Below are positions 1-12,177 of a DNA stretch of 64,000 nt, in pieces. The DNA comes from Penaeus vannamei (lineage: Eukaryota > Arthropoda > Malacostraca > Decapoda > Penaeidae). Positions within the stretch are counted from its first letter, which is position 1. Every line of letters begins with the position of its first letter. The stretch covers positions 34,299,251 through 34,363,250 of the forward strand of contig NC_091564.1 of assembly GCF_042767895.1 (NCBI RefSeq). The letters run 5' to 3'. Position numbers and translations under genes: made by a program. The notes under the pieces were generated by a model. That model made no database searches. It was not told the origin of the DNA and saw nothing but the letters and a program-made list of their open reading frames with translations.

Positions 1-137
1 AAGCATGATCCTACTATTACTGTGAACACAAACTAGTATGCAAATAAACAAAATCATGCAAAAAAATAACTTGTGTTTTAATCACATTTCCTCAAACCAC
101 AAATACTCATTTTAAAAAGATGATCACCGAACAGGCT

Positions 138-230
138 AACCACAACGCAGTGGTGCACTGGTACGGCGCGTGACTTCGACTCCGAGGTCCCGCGTTCGAT
201 TCCCAGTCAAGCCAAGTGGACGGTGTGGTT
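138..230 (+). pseudogene. tRNA-Arg(UCG)-like foldback, copy 1
   Basis: A tRNA-like core carries an A-box-like TGGTGCACTGG and a B-box-like CGTTCGATTCC 42 nt later. The TGACTTCGAC segment would give anticodon UCG. Only about 3 of 5 T-stem pairs and 2 anticodon-stem pairs form, so it is not a standard tRNA. Instead AACCACAAC at the 5' end pairs with GGTGTGGTT at the 3' end (8 of 9), making a 93-nt foldback. A TTTTT run about 25 nt downstream (254-258) could terminate Pol III. It is probably a tRNA-derived SINE-like head, fixed in the unit. The isotype is a guess. Confidence 0.6.
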
Positions 231-1041
231 CGGCGTAGGTGCTCTGCGAAAGTAACTTTTTAAATTTATTTCTTTTATAATGTTTATAATTTGGTGTGCA
301 GTTATCATAAAAATAAGCAAATAAAGAATCAAAATACTTTACTTAAAATATGCAACTTACTCGGGAATACTGTGTGAGAACTTAATAATAAAAGTTGCGA
401 ATCTCAAATTTCTCTTTAGTGAAGTGTCATAGTCAAAATATCGCTACCACTAAGCTAATCTATTTATCCCAGTCGGCAATGTGACCTTTCCTACCAGCAA
501 TTTTGTTAACAAAAAAGACCTACTATATGATCAATTCAATATGGTTCTTGTAGTTTTTACAAAGTCATTCTCAAGAAATCTCTGAATTACGTACAAATGC
601 GTTCTTGGAGTGTTGGGGAGAGGGAGGGGGAGGGGGGACGAGGATCCAAATATCCCATTAAAGATATGACAATTATCATGATAGCCAATCTTATGTTATT
701 AATATCATTCTTAATACCACTGTCAATACTATTCTTCTCATTATCATTTATGATTATTCCATTATATTTCCTATTGTCTTACTATTGTAATTATCATTAT
801 CATTCAGTATGGTCGTGTTAACCTCATTTTTCTACAGGATAACATCTTTGGCCTGAGAAATACAACATTTAGTCTCAAAAATAGAGTCGTGTGACTTGTC
901 CCTTTTTGATTCTGTCATTTTACTCTTTGACAAAGTTGGAAACTGTTGTACTTTATAAATGGGACTTCCAAAGGGAAAAAATAAATGTCTTATAATGTTT
1001 TCATCACCAATTTTGAGTAAAATTGACTGAGGTCCAAATTA

Positions 1042-1420
1042 TACACACTTTATTATTTCTATTATTATTACTATTATTATCAATATCACTGGAATTATAA
1101 TTGTTATCATTATTTCTGTTATCATCATTATCCTCATTATTTGTATTACTGCTATCTTTACCATTATAATCATTATCATTGGTATTGATATTAGCATTAT
1201 TTTATTACTATTACTGTTAATATCATCATCATTATAAGTATTGTGAAATATCATTACCCTTAATATCAACATTATCATCATGCCTTTATTACGATAACTA
1301 TTTGTTGTTATTGTTGGCATTATCAGTGCAACATTTCTTATCATTACTATCATTGATATCGAATATTGATATTGTTATCGGTGCTGTCATTATCATCGTG
1401 ATCAATTCATATTTTTTTTC
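1042..1420. repeat. ATCATT/ATT-rich low-complexity tract
   Basis: An imperfect mixture of TTA, TCA and TTATCA trinucleotide-like repeats reads as Ile-rich peptides in several frames. It is not coding. Equivalent tracts lie near 1990-2290, 5970-6280, 8210-8560, 9300-9520, 12990-13290, 15125-15480, 20825-21110, 21450-21770, 23925-24180, 26525-26870, 27445-27700, 30380-30740, 31340-31600, 36020-36400, 45845-46330, 49120-49395, 49760-50080, 52265-52640, 54660-54970, 57180-57535 and 58320-58580. Confidence 0.85.
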
Positions 1421-1777
1421 TCTAGGATGACCTGAGGTTTACTCAATTAGTCTCAAAAAATTATCTTATTATTATTGTCTTGTGTTTTATTCTTTGGTAA
1501 TGCTGGAAATTCTGAAGGCCAGAGTCAGGTTAATTTTTTCTCCTTTCTTCTGTGATATATTTCACCATTTACGCTCGCTTATAAAAAATAAATATTGACT
1601 ATCCCTTTTTTGGGGATCATTTAGTTACTTAAATTCGACCATTCCTATTTATAATCTCATAAACCAGAAACAGCTTTCATAGCATTTATACAATAGAATT
1701 ATTAGCTTTAAAAAAATACTGAGAGAGAGGGGGGGGGGATTATTGTATAAATCAATAGGTTTCTTTCCCTTAACTAA

Positions 1778-1849
1778 GTTCTTGTGGTGTAGTGGTTAAC
1801 ATGGCCGACTCTGTATCAGGAGATCTCGGGTTCGATTCCCGACGGGGAC
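1778..1849 (+). tRNA. tRNA-Gln-like cloverleaf, copy 1 (degenerate anticodon arm)
   Basis: The 72-nt element has acceptor GTTCTTG pairing with CGGGGAC (7 of 7 with G-U pairs), A-box-like TGGTGTAGTGG and a perfect TCGGG/CCCGA T-stem around TTCGATT. The anticodon loop would be CTCTGTA, with CUG (Gln). This copy has GCCGA opposite TCAGG, which breaks the anticodon stem. A TTTTT run follows at about 1865, fitting a Pol III terminator. It is probably a tRNA-derived pseudogene carried by the repeat, though transcription is possible. Confidence 0.55.
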
Positions 1850-2825
1850 GCATTAATGTCTTCATTTTTCCATTTTCATTTATATTTGTGTGCGAATCAT
1901 TGCTTTTCTTAGAATTTATTTTTATTTATATCCGTTTATTAAAAAGTTTCTTCTCATAGTTAGAATAGTAATTATGGCATCAAAATATTGTTGATGTTAT
2001 TATTTCCTTTCTTATGTATCTTTCATTTCATCATCATCATAGCTTTTATTATTATTGATATCATTATCATTATCATCGTTAGTATTATCATCATCACCCT
2101 TATAATCATCATCACGATCGACATTTCATTTTTATATTCTTATCATCATACCGATAATCAATTATTGTTTATCGTTATCGTTATTATTATCATTATAGTT
2201 ATCGTTCCATTATTATGCTAATCAATTTTATGTTATCATCATAATTAACACTGATATTAATACTCTTCTTATTTTTGTTATTAATTATTGTTTTTCTCAT
2301 AAATTTCTGAATATGGTCGTGTCAGCAAAATGTCCTTTAGGATGACATCTTTGGCATGAGGAATAAACAGAAAATGAGTTCCTAACATTTATAAAAGAGA
2401 TTTAGAAACATTATATGAAAGTGTCTACGGTCGAAATTCAGTGTCCAGTATTTATAGAAAATTATCAGTTAAGAACTATGTTAGCTCGCCACACGTACAA
2501 AATATGAAATTAGTTTTAAGATCACACTACAAGTCCCCTGTTTTAGAGAGAGCGAGCGAGGAAGAGACAGTGACAGACACAAAAAGAGAAAAGAGACAGA
2601 CAGACAGGCAAAGAGTGCGGGAGAGAAAGAAAGATAAAGTGTGAGAGACAGCGACAGGGAGAGTATGAAAGTGAGAGAGGAAGACTAGGAACTATGAGAG
2701 AGAGACAGGGAGAGGGAAAAGTAAGAAAGAAAAAAAAGAGAGGGGAATAGAAAGAAAGAGTAGGAGAGAGGAGAGATATATAAAAATAGAGAGCGAGCGA
2801 GCGAGGGAGAGAGAAAGGGGAGGGA

Positions 2826-3322
2826 AAAGGTGGATACTCCACCCGTGATTAGCCCTTTTTTGCACAATGTAATTTTTGCCATCTTTTCCGGTGCCAATTA
2901 GGGACTGACCGCGGTTCCTGGCGAGCTGTTCTACTGCACTGATTCTCTCTTCGACTGGTATAGTGAATTTTGGAATACAGTATCCAAGATAGTTTTTGTT
3001 ATTTTATGGCGGGTTATACTGTGATACAGATAACCAATATAAGTACGTATCTGCAGGAAAACAACCGAGATCAGAGGAATGCATCTGGCAGCCTTGGGCG
3101 AGGCGCAGTACCCGCATGGCTCCTTATCGGGGTTAGGTGAAAGCATGGAGTGCAGGTGGTAGATAGACCTGGAAGCAGGTTGAAGATCTCTCACCTCATG
3201 GTCGCAGGTCTAAGATGCCAGGCAGATGATAAATGAAATTAGACAATGGCTGAGATTACTGAGAACATTGATCTCACGGAAGAGAGTGGGGGCATCACTG
3301 CTGTTTCCATTGTGATCAACTG
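2826..3322 (-). pseudogene. Possible spliced gene fragment (unidentified)
   Basis: On the minus strand GAG|GTGAGAG (exon end at 3195) and a pyrimidine-rich TTGTTTTCCTGCAG (intron end at 3051) bracket a 144-nt intron-like interval. The same two sites, 144 nt apart, occur in the second D block (10430-10573). Beyond the acceptor one frame reads PVEERISAVEQLARNRGQ and continues with GTGKDGKNYIVQKRAN. Before the donor one frame reads APTLFREINVLSNLSHC but meets stops. The frames do not join cleanly, and in the second copy an upstream codon is a stop. I do not recognise the family. A gene remnant captured in the repeat is the likeliest reading. Confidence 0.25.
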
Positions 3323-4423
3323 GGAGAGTAAACTAATCTTATAAATACAATAAGAAATATTCCCAAACCGTTACCGCCATTGTTAGTATCTGATACGGTA
3401 CATTTCAAAAATGAAAAAAGAGAAAGTGAAGCTCGAAGAAAGGAGGAACTGAATTGATATGGATTCAGGATATGTCCAAACAGATCCTATTTGTACTCTT
3501 TGCGCAACTCATATTTTATAATCAACTTCAGTTCGTTATTCGCTGGTAGATTCATATCTCTCTCTTGTTCATTATACGTCTCTATTTCAGATATCTTTAT
3601 CTAAAATCATGATCATGAAAATGTTGATTATTTTTTATGGATAGGCCTGCATATTTGTTATAGAATTCCGTTATTTCATCACGCCAACGTGTTACCGCTG
3701 TACAGCGGCCCTTAGCCTCCTTGTGTTAGCTTTTGTGTTTGATTTTCTTCCCTCTCTATTTTAATCCTCCCTAACTCTTTCTCTCTCCCTCTCTTCCTCT
3801 CTCTTTCTTAATCCTCTCTATCTCAGTACGCTTTCTCTCTCGTTCTCAATCCTCTCTCTCGCTCTTTTTCCGTCTCTCTTCTTCCCTCTTTCTTACGCTA
3901 AGGAAGCGCTTTATCGCATATTCACGAATAAACATTTTCACTTAGCTGCCTTTGTTTATCTCTATATCAAGGCGAAAAATACCAAGGTTAGAATTTTGAA
4001 AGTAAGCGCTCCTTCCCCAAATCCTAGTTTTAAAATTGTTTGATTAAACCATTATTATTCATGTTGGCATTATCAATAAAACCAATATATTTATCGTCTA
4101 TAAATCGAAAGTAACATGAAAAGGACTAAGGACTCGAACCCTAGTCCCCCCGCCTCGAAGGTTGGTGTTATATTCATTACGGCATCTTAGTTATTTACTA
4201 ATTTGCTGTCCGGAATTGATATGGTGCAGGTTTTGCATTTTGATTGTTTTCTGTTTGCGATGTGATTATTTCTGCGTATATTTGTATGTGTTAGAAACAG
4301 AGAGGTAGAGAAAGGGACAGATATATGTCCTCGTCGGAATAATCCGATGAAACTTCTTGTAGTGAGTCCGCCATGTTGTACAATGTATTGAATGCAGAGA
4401 ATGCTGTGATCGTATTCTGGAAT

Positions 4424-4464
4424 TGACGTCACACATCCGGGTTCCGGGATTTTCGCGGGAAAAT
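4424..4464. promoter_or_regulatory. CRE plus E2F-like patch, copy 1
   Basis: The palindrome TGACGTCA (4424-4431, full CRE/ATF site) is followed 17 nt later by ATTTTCGCGGGAAAAT (4449-4464), which contains the E2F-like TTTCGCGGGAAA. CCGGG words lie between. The order and spacing are the same in two other D blocks. This looks like a cell-cycle-type promoter core, but no transcript start or downstream gene can be shown here. Confidence 0.35.
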
Positions 4465-4524
4465 ATAACTTGTCTTCGGAAAATCGAAATAAATAAATAA
4501 ATTCTCATTTTTGGGGAATTATTT

Positions 4525-4797
4525 TCAGATTTCCTTTTTTACTGATATTGGAGAGCTAATTTTCCCCTGTTTAAAGTTTTCAGTTGATAGTTCACATAAG
4601 CCCTTTAAAACGTTGTCCAAGGCAGACAAGCCTTGTTCACTGATGCCAGACATGAAGTGTCTTTCTATAAAGTACAAATCGTAACGGTCCTTGGAGAGCA
4701 TAGAAAAGTCAAAATAGCACACAGCACATGCATATTTGGGTTTTAAAAGCAATAGACAAGTATTCCCACCAACAATCTCGGTGGGATAAGTATGCAT
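4525..4797 (-). pseudogene. Unidentified ORF fragment MSGISEQGL, copy 1
   Basis: A 90-codon minus-strand frame. The best-conserved part begins at an internal Met (4653) with MSGISEQGLSALDNVLKGL and is followed by a Lys/Ser-rich stretch to the stop at 4525. It shares this core with frames near 12021, 53533 and 59716. Relative to copies 2 and 3 it lacks 12 nt (QTIS), a frame-keeping deletion. The opposite strand is also open (KPFKTLSKADKPCSLMPDMK), so which strand, if either, codes is undecided. I do not recognise a family. It may be one exon of a gene captured in the unit. Confidence 0.2.
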
Positions 4798-5132
4798 AAG
4801 TCGAGGGTGGAGTTTACTTCATTGGCGTTTGGTAACAGTTTCAGCGCGCATTTCAAAACAGCTGACAAGCTAGCGCCGCATCAAGAAGGCAGAGAAGTAA
4901 ATAAATCTACCCAAACATCTTAACAAAGCGCAATATTTTCTCCTATATTCATTATAGTGCATCTAAAACAGTGACACACTTCCGATGGGCAACCCTTACA
5001 CTCTGACGCTTTATCAAAACGAATGAACATCCCTGGACTAAATATAGGCCTACCCATTCCCAGAACATTCCCTGCTTAAAACGCCTATAATTCATTCGAA
5101 AGATACAACACGAACTTACATTCGGGCACTTA

Positions 5133-5524
<392 letters not shown>

Positions 5525-6837
5525 CAACAAAAGAGACTGACATTACCTAGTATACATTAATGCAACAAAATACAGTCAGAATCAAGGAATCGAATGAATG
5601 GGAAAGACCAAAGAGGCATCTGAATACACGCTTCTATAACGACCAATACGACAAGACAGAGCACAACCACACTATAACTTCCATCATATAATTGGCGCTT
5701 AGAGGTGATCGTAAAGCAACTTTCACTCGTGTGAATTATCCCTTTTTGATTCTGTCATTTATTTTTACATTTTGACAAAGCTGGAGACTGCTGTACTTTA
5801 TCCAAAGGCAGAAACAAATATATCGCTATTATTATTTCTTTCAAAACTCCTGATCGCTCTAAAAAATGTATTTCCTTATTTTCCAAAATTATTAATTTTA
5901 TAAAAGAGAAAGCATTTTCACAAGAAATCTAACACATTTATTCAAAACTGACTTAGGTCCAAGTTATACTCACCTCATCATCAATATCATTATTATCCTT
6001 AACAGCATTATTTTTATCATTACCATTTTCTTCAATATTATTATCATCATTAGTACTACTATTAGCATTATCTTGGTGCTATTAATGTATCATCATCATC
6101 ATCATCATAACTATTATAAACTATCATTACCGTTATTATCAGTATCATTATCATCGTCCCTTTATTATATAACTATTATTGATGTTATCACTGGCATTGG
6201 CATTATTAATACATCTTTTTTATCATTACTATCACTGATATCGGATTTTAGTTTTGCTATTTTTGGTATTGGCATTATCATCGTGATAAAATTTTATAAA
6301 ACCCTATTTTTTTCTCTGGGATGACCTCAGGTTTGCTAATTTAGTCTCAAAAAGGGGTCTTGTGAGGTATTTTTTCATTATCATTATTGTCGTGTGTTTT
6401 ACTTTTCGGCAATGCTGGAAACTGCATAATTATAATAAGTATAATTTAATAATTATAATAAGTAAATTATAATAAAAGTAGAATTATGATAATAAGTAAA
6501 ATTATAACAAGTATAATTTTTCCCATTCTCTTTGTCATATCTTCCACCAGGTCAGGTAACTCATGAATATATATATTAGTTAAATTATGTTTCGTTTATT
6601 GAGATTTCTTAGTTCGTTGAATAACACCAATCCTATTTATAATCTTATAAACCAAAAACAGCTTACAAATAATTTGCAAAAGCATTAATAGCATAATATA
6701 TAAAATTTACTGTTGCTCAAATTACTGTACATTTCAATGCTACGTGAACTGTAGCAGTTTGCCTTGAGTTCAGTATATTTTGTTTTTAATTTGTTTTTAT
6801 TCTACCTATTCGTTCTTTGGCAAATCTGGTACCTCAT

Positions 6838-6870
6838 ATGAGAGAGAGAGAGAGAGAGAGAGATTTCGAG

Positions 6871-6912
<42 letters not shown>

Positions 6913-7080
6913 GGGAGAGGGAATTTTTCTCTAAAGAAATAGGTTTCTTATCTAATAGTAGTAGATATATGAAATACAGTATGTAGTTCTCAAAAACAAA
7001 ATGATGCTGCAAACGAGAACTTAGCAAGGTCGCTCAGAATAAAGAAAAGCGAACCATATATTTTATCAGTGAGAAAATAC
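6838..7080 (+). repeat. SSR slot and C block, unit 1
   Basis: CATATGAGAGA opens a (GA)n run, ATTTCGAGTC links it to (AC)n (about 6873-6911), and AAGGGAGAGGGAAT leads into the conserved 3' block (AATAGGTTTCTTATCTAAT and onward). This copy lacks the middle of the C block: it jumps from CTGCAAACGAGAACTTAG near 7010 to the GGTCGCTCAGAATAAAG part, so it has no AAGATGGCGA motif. Confidence 0.85.
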
Positions 7081-7085
7081 AAATG

Positions 7086-7119
<34 letters not shown>

Positions 7120-7297
7120 AACTCATCTTTCTCATTGATGTAAAAAAGGTAAAAAGCATGATGCTACTATTACTGTGAACACAAACTAGTATGCAAATAA
7201 ACAAGATCATGCATAAAATAACTCTTGTCACGTGTTTGAATTACATTTCCTCAAACCTCAAATTACATATTTTAAATAAATGATCACCGAACAAATT

Positions 7298-7390
7298 AAC
7301 CACAACGCAGTGGTGCATTGGTACGGCGCGTGACTTCGACTCCGAGGTCCCGCGTTCGATTCCCAGTCAAGCCGAGTTGACGGTGTGGTT
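7298..7390 (+). pseudogene. tRNA-Arg-like foldback, copy 2
   Basis: Differs from copy 1 at a handful of bases (GCATTGG in the A box, GAGTTGACGG near the 3' end) but keeps AACCACAAC/GGTGTGGTT and the B-box-like word. The TTTTT trailer is present. Confidence 0.6.
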
Positions 7391-8865
7391 CCACGTAGGT
7401 GCCCTGCGAAAGTAACTTTTTAAATTTATTTTTTTTTATAATTTTATAATTTGGTGTGCAGTTATCACAAAAACAAGCAAATAAAAATTCAAAACAATTT
7501 ACTTAACATATGCAACTTATTCGGGAATACTGTGTGAGAACTTAATCAATAAAAAAGGTTGCGAATCTAATTTCTCTTTAGTGAAGTGTCTCCCAGTCAT
7601 AATATCGCTACCACTAAGCTAATCTATTCATCCCAGTCGGCAATGTGACCTTTCCTAGTAGCCGATGGCAATTTTGTTAACAAAAAAGACCTACTATATG
7701 ATCAATTCAATATGGTTCTTGTAGTTTTTACAAAGTCATCCTCAAGAAATCTCTTTATTACCTGCAAATGCATTCTTGGAGTGTTGGGGGAGAGGGAGGG
7801 GGGACGGGGGACGGGGGTCCAAATATCCCATAAATCATGATAGCCAATTTTATGTTATTAATATCATTATTAATACCACTGTCAATACTATTCTTCTCAT
7901 TGCAACTGTTTATGCTTATTCCATTATATTTCCTATTGTCTTACTGTTGTAATTAACATTATTATTATCATTCAGCAAGGTCGTGTTAACCACATTTTTC
8001 TCCAGGATGACATCTTTGGCCTGAGGAATATAAATTTAGTCTCAAAATAGACTCGTGTGACTTGTCCCTTTTTAATTCTGTCATTTTACTCTTTAACAAA
8101 GTTGGAAACTGTTGTACTTCATAAATGGGACATCCAAAGGGAAAAATTAAATGTCTTATAAAGTTTTAATCACCAATTTTGAGTAAAATTGACTGAGGTC
8201 CAAAATATACACATTATTATTACTATTATTATTACTATTATTATCAAAATCTCAGGAATTATAATTATCATTATTTCTGTTATCATCATTATTATCATTA
8301 TTTCTATTACTGTCATCTTTACCATTATAGTCATTATTATTAGTATTGCTATTAGCATTATTTTATTACTATTACTGTTAATATAATCATTATAAGTAAT
8401 GGGGAATATCATTACCCTTAATATCAACATTATCATCATGCCTTTATTACGATAACTATTTGCTGTTATTGTTGGCATTATCAGTGCAACATTTCTTATC
8501 ATTACTATCATTGACACCGAATATTGATATTGTTATCGGTGCTGTCATTATCATCGTGGTCAATTAATTTTTTTTTTTCTCTAGGATGACCTGAGGTTTG
8601 CTCAATTAATCTCAAAAAGGTATATTATTATTATTGTCGTGTTTTATTCTTTGGTAATACTGGAAACTCTGAAAGCCAGTCAGGTTATTTTTTTCTCCTT
8701 TCTTCTGTGATATATTTCACCATTTACGCTCGCTTATAAAAAATAAATATTGACTCTCCCTTTTTTGGTAATCATTTAGTTACTTAAATTCCTATTTATA
8801 ATCTCATAAACCAGAAACAGACTTCATAGCATTCATACAATAGAATTATTAGCATAACATAAAAA

Positions 8866-8891
8866 AGAGAGAGAGAGAGTGAGAGTGAGTG

Positions 8892-8931
<40 letters not shown>

Positions 8932-9030
8932 AAGAGAGAGAGAGAGAGGGAAAAGAGAGAGAGAGATGGAAAAGAGAGAGAGAGAGGTAAAGGAGAGAGA
9001 GACAGAGACAGAGAGGGAGGGGGGGGGGGA
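8866..9030. repeat. Polypurine tract before the Gln-like cloverleaf
   Basis: GA repeats with GTGA, GGAAAA and a run of nine or more G. In unit 1 the same position (about 1720) holds only a short GAGAGAGAGGGG patch; in unit 13 it is a long, almost pure (GA)n. Confidence 0.95.
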
Positions 9031-9068
9031 TTATTCTATAAACAAATAGGTTTCTTAGCTTAACGTAA

Positions 9069-9140
9069 GTTTCTGTGGTGTAGTGGTTACCAGGGCTGAC
9101 TCTGAATCAGGAGATCTCGGGTTCGATTCCCGACGGGGAC
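9069..9140 (+). tRNA. tRNA-Gln(CUG)-like, copy 2
   Basis: Acceptor GTTTCTG pairs with CGGGGAC using several G-U pairs. The anticodon loop is CTCTGAA (CUG) with CTGA/TCAG stem and a perfect T-stem. The D-loop segment reads CCAGGG instead of CCATGG. A TTTTT run follows about 15 nt after the 3' end. Together with copy 5 it is the closest to an intact tRNA. Confidence 0.6.
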
Positions 9141-11805
9141 GCATTAAAATCATCCTTTTTCCATTTTCATTCATATTTGTGCGCGAATCCTTGATTTTCT
9201 TAGAGCTTATTTTTATCTATATCCATTTTTATTAAAAAGTTTATTCTCATTTAGAATCGTAATTATAACATCAAAATATTGTTAATATTTCCTTTCTTAT
9301 GTATTTTTCATTTCATCATCATCATCATAGCTTTTATTATTATTGATATTATCATTATCATCGTTAGTATTATCGTCATCATGATTGTCATCTTCATTAT
9401 TATATTCCTATCATCATCATACCTATAATCAATTTTTGTTTATCGTTATAATTATTATTATCATTATAGTTATCGTTCCATTATTATAATCAATTTTATG
9501 TTATCATCATAATTAACACATATTAATACTCTTCGTATTTTTCTTATAATTTATTTTTCTTTAGGATGACATTTTTGGCCTGAGGAATAAACTAAGTCAA
9601 ATAGACTTGCGTGACTTTTTTATTGTGTCATGCATTTAAAATTTTGACAATGTTGAAAGCTGTTGTACTTTTAAATTAGACATCCAAAGTCAAATCAAAT
9701 ATATCTCTTTCATATCTTTTCTATAATGATTTCCAAAATCATAAATGTAATTTGATAGAACAGAAAATGAGTGTTATTATTATATGAAATTGTCTGCGGT
9801 CGAAATTCAGTTCAGTATTTATAGACATTATCGATCAAGAACTATGTTAGCTCGCCACATGTACAAAATATAAAATTAGTTTTTAAGATTGCTTTTTTAT
9901 TGTTATATCACACCACAAGTCCCCTGTTTTAGAGAGAGCGAGCGAGGAAGAGACAGTGACAGACACAAAAAGAGAAAAGAGACAGACAGGCAAAGAGTGC
10001 GGGAGAGAAAGAGACATAAAGTGTGAGAGGCAGCGACAGGGAGTGTATGAAAGTGAGAGAGGAAGAGATTAGGAACTATGAGAGAGAAAGGGAGAGGGAA
10101 AAGAGTAAGAAAGAAAAAGAGAGAGGGGAATAGAGAGAAAGTAGGAGAGAGGAGGGATATATAAATATAGAGAGAGAGCGAGAGAGAGAGAGAAAGGGGA
10201 GGAAAAAGGTGGATACTCCACCCGTAATTAGCCCTTTTTTGCACAATGTAATTTTTGCCATCTTTTCCGGTGCCAATTAGGGACTGACCGCGGTTCATGG
10301 CGAGCTGTTTTACTGCACTGATTCTCTCTTCGACTGGTATAGTGAATTTTGGAATACAGTATCAAAGACGGTTTTTGTTATTTTATGGCGGGTTGCACTG
10401 TGATAAAGATAACCAATATAAGTACGTATCTGCAGGAAAACAACCGAGATCAGAGGAATGCATCTGGCAGCCTTGGGCGAGGCGCAGTACCCGCACGGCT
10501 CCTTATCGGGGTTAGGTGAAAGCATGGAGTGCAGGTGGTAGATAGACCTGAAGGCAGGTTGAAGGTCTCTCACCTCATGGTCGCAGGTCTAAGATGCCAG
10601 GCAGATGATAAATGAAATTAGACAATGGCTGAGATTACTGAGAACCTTGATCTCACGGGAGAGAGTGGGGGCATCATTGCTGTTTCCATTTTGATCAACT
10701 AGGAGAGTAAACTAATCTTATAAATACAATAAGAAATATTCCCAAACCGTGACCGCCATTGTTAGTATCTGATACGGCACATTTCAAAAATGAAAAAAGA
10801 GAAAATGAAGCTCGAAGAAAGGAGGAACTGAATTGATATGGATTCAGGATATGTCCAAACAGATCCTATTTGTACTCTTTGCGCAACTCACATTTTATAA
10901 TCAACTTCAGTTCGTTATTCGCTGGTAGATTCCTATCCCTCTCTTGTTCATTATACGTCTCTATTTAAAATATCTTTATCTAAAATCATGATCATGAAAA
11001 TGTTGATTCTTTTTTATGGATAGGCCTGCATATTTGTTATAGAATTCCGTTATTTCATCACGCCAACTTGTTACCGCTGCGGCCTTAGCCTCCTTGTGTT
11101 AGGTTTAGTTTTTTATTTTCTTTCCATTCTATTTTAATCCTCCCAAACTCTTTCCCTCTCCCTTTCTTCCTCTCTCTCTCTTTCTTAATCCTTTCTATCT
11201 CAGTACGCTTTCTCTCTTATTCTAAATCCTCTCTCTCTCTCTTTCCGTCTCTCTTCTTCCCTCTTTCTTTCTGTTTCTTATTCCAAGGAAGCGATTTATC
11301 GCATATTCACGAATAAACATTTTCACTTAGCTGCCTTTGTTTATCTCTGTATCAAGGCAAAAAATACCAAGGTTAGAATTTTGAATGTAAGCGCTCCTCC
11401 TCCAAATCCTAGTTTTAAAATTGTTTGATTATGCCATTTAATTCACGTTGGTATTATCAATAAAACCAATGTATTTATGGCCTATAAATTGAAAGTAACA
11501 TGAAAAGGACTAGGGACTCGAACCCTAGTCCTCCCGCCTCGAGGGTTGGTGTTGTATATACGCCATTTTGTTATTTACTAATTTGCTAACCGGAATTGAT
11601 ATGTTGCAGGTTTTGCATTTTGATTGTTTTCTGTTTGCGATGTGATTATTTCTATGTATATTTGTATGTGTTAGAAACACAGAGAGGTAGAGAAAGGGAG
11701 AGATATATGTCCTCGTCGGAATAATCCGATGAAACTTCTTGTAGTGAGTCCGCCATGTCGTACAATGTATTGAATGCAGAGAATGCTGTGATCGCCTTCT
11801 GGAAT

Positions 11806-11846
11806 TGACGTCACACATCCGGGTTCCGGGATTTTCGCGGGAAAAT
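11806..11846. promoter_or_regulatory. CRE plus E2F-like patch, copy 2
   Basis: TGACGTCA (11806-11813) and ATTTTCGCGGGAAAAT (11831-11846) with the same spacing as in unit 1; both words are unchanged. Confidence 0.35.
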
Positions 11847-11886
11847 ATAACTTGTCTTCGGCAAAACGAAATAAATAAATAAATTC

Positions 11887-12177
11887 TCAATTTTTTACTG
11901 ATATTGGAGAGATGGTTTGCGAGCTAATTTTCCCCTGTTTAAAGTCTTTAGTTGATACTTCACGTAAGCCCTTTAAAACGTTGTCCAAGGCAGACAAGCC
12001 TTGTTCACTGATGCCGGACATGAAGAAGTGTCTTTCTATAAAGTACAAGTCGTAACAGTCATTGGAGAGCTTAGAACAGTCAAAATAGCACACAACATAT
12101 ACATATTTATGTTTTAAAAGCAATAGACAAGTATTCCCACCAATAATCTCGGAGAGGGATAAGTATGCATAAGTCAT
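11887..12177 (-). pseudogene. Unidentified ORF fragment MSGISEQGL, copy 2
   Basis: A 96-codon frame on the minus strand. Compared with copy 1 it has one extra codon (HFFMSGIS, from an added AAG) and four extra codons (QTIS) near the end, both in frame. The N-terminal part (GGNTCLLLLKHKY) also aligns with copy 1. It ends early because a T-rich junction replaces KKEI. Function unknown. Confidence 0.2.

Noticed and set aside
1039..1353. Ile/Met-rich membrane-like ORFs, recurring in most units
   Set aside because: Translations of ATCATT tracts with indels between copies that do not respect a frame.
3060..3240. Possible U1 or U4 snRNA pseudogene (GGGCGAGGC, CCTGGCA words)
   Set aside because: Only short words match; the Sm site and stem-loops could not be placed.
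4120..4175. Minus-strand tRNA-like stem (ACTAGGG/CCCTAGT around TTCGAG), also near 11510 and 59430
   Set aside because: A good T-arm-like hairpin with a CTTCGAG loop upstream, but no acceptor or D-arm pairing. It may be a tRNA relic; too weak to call.
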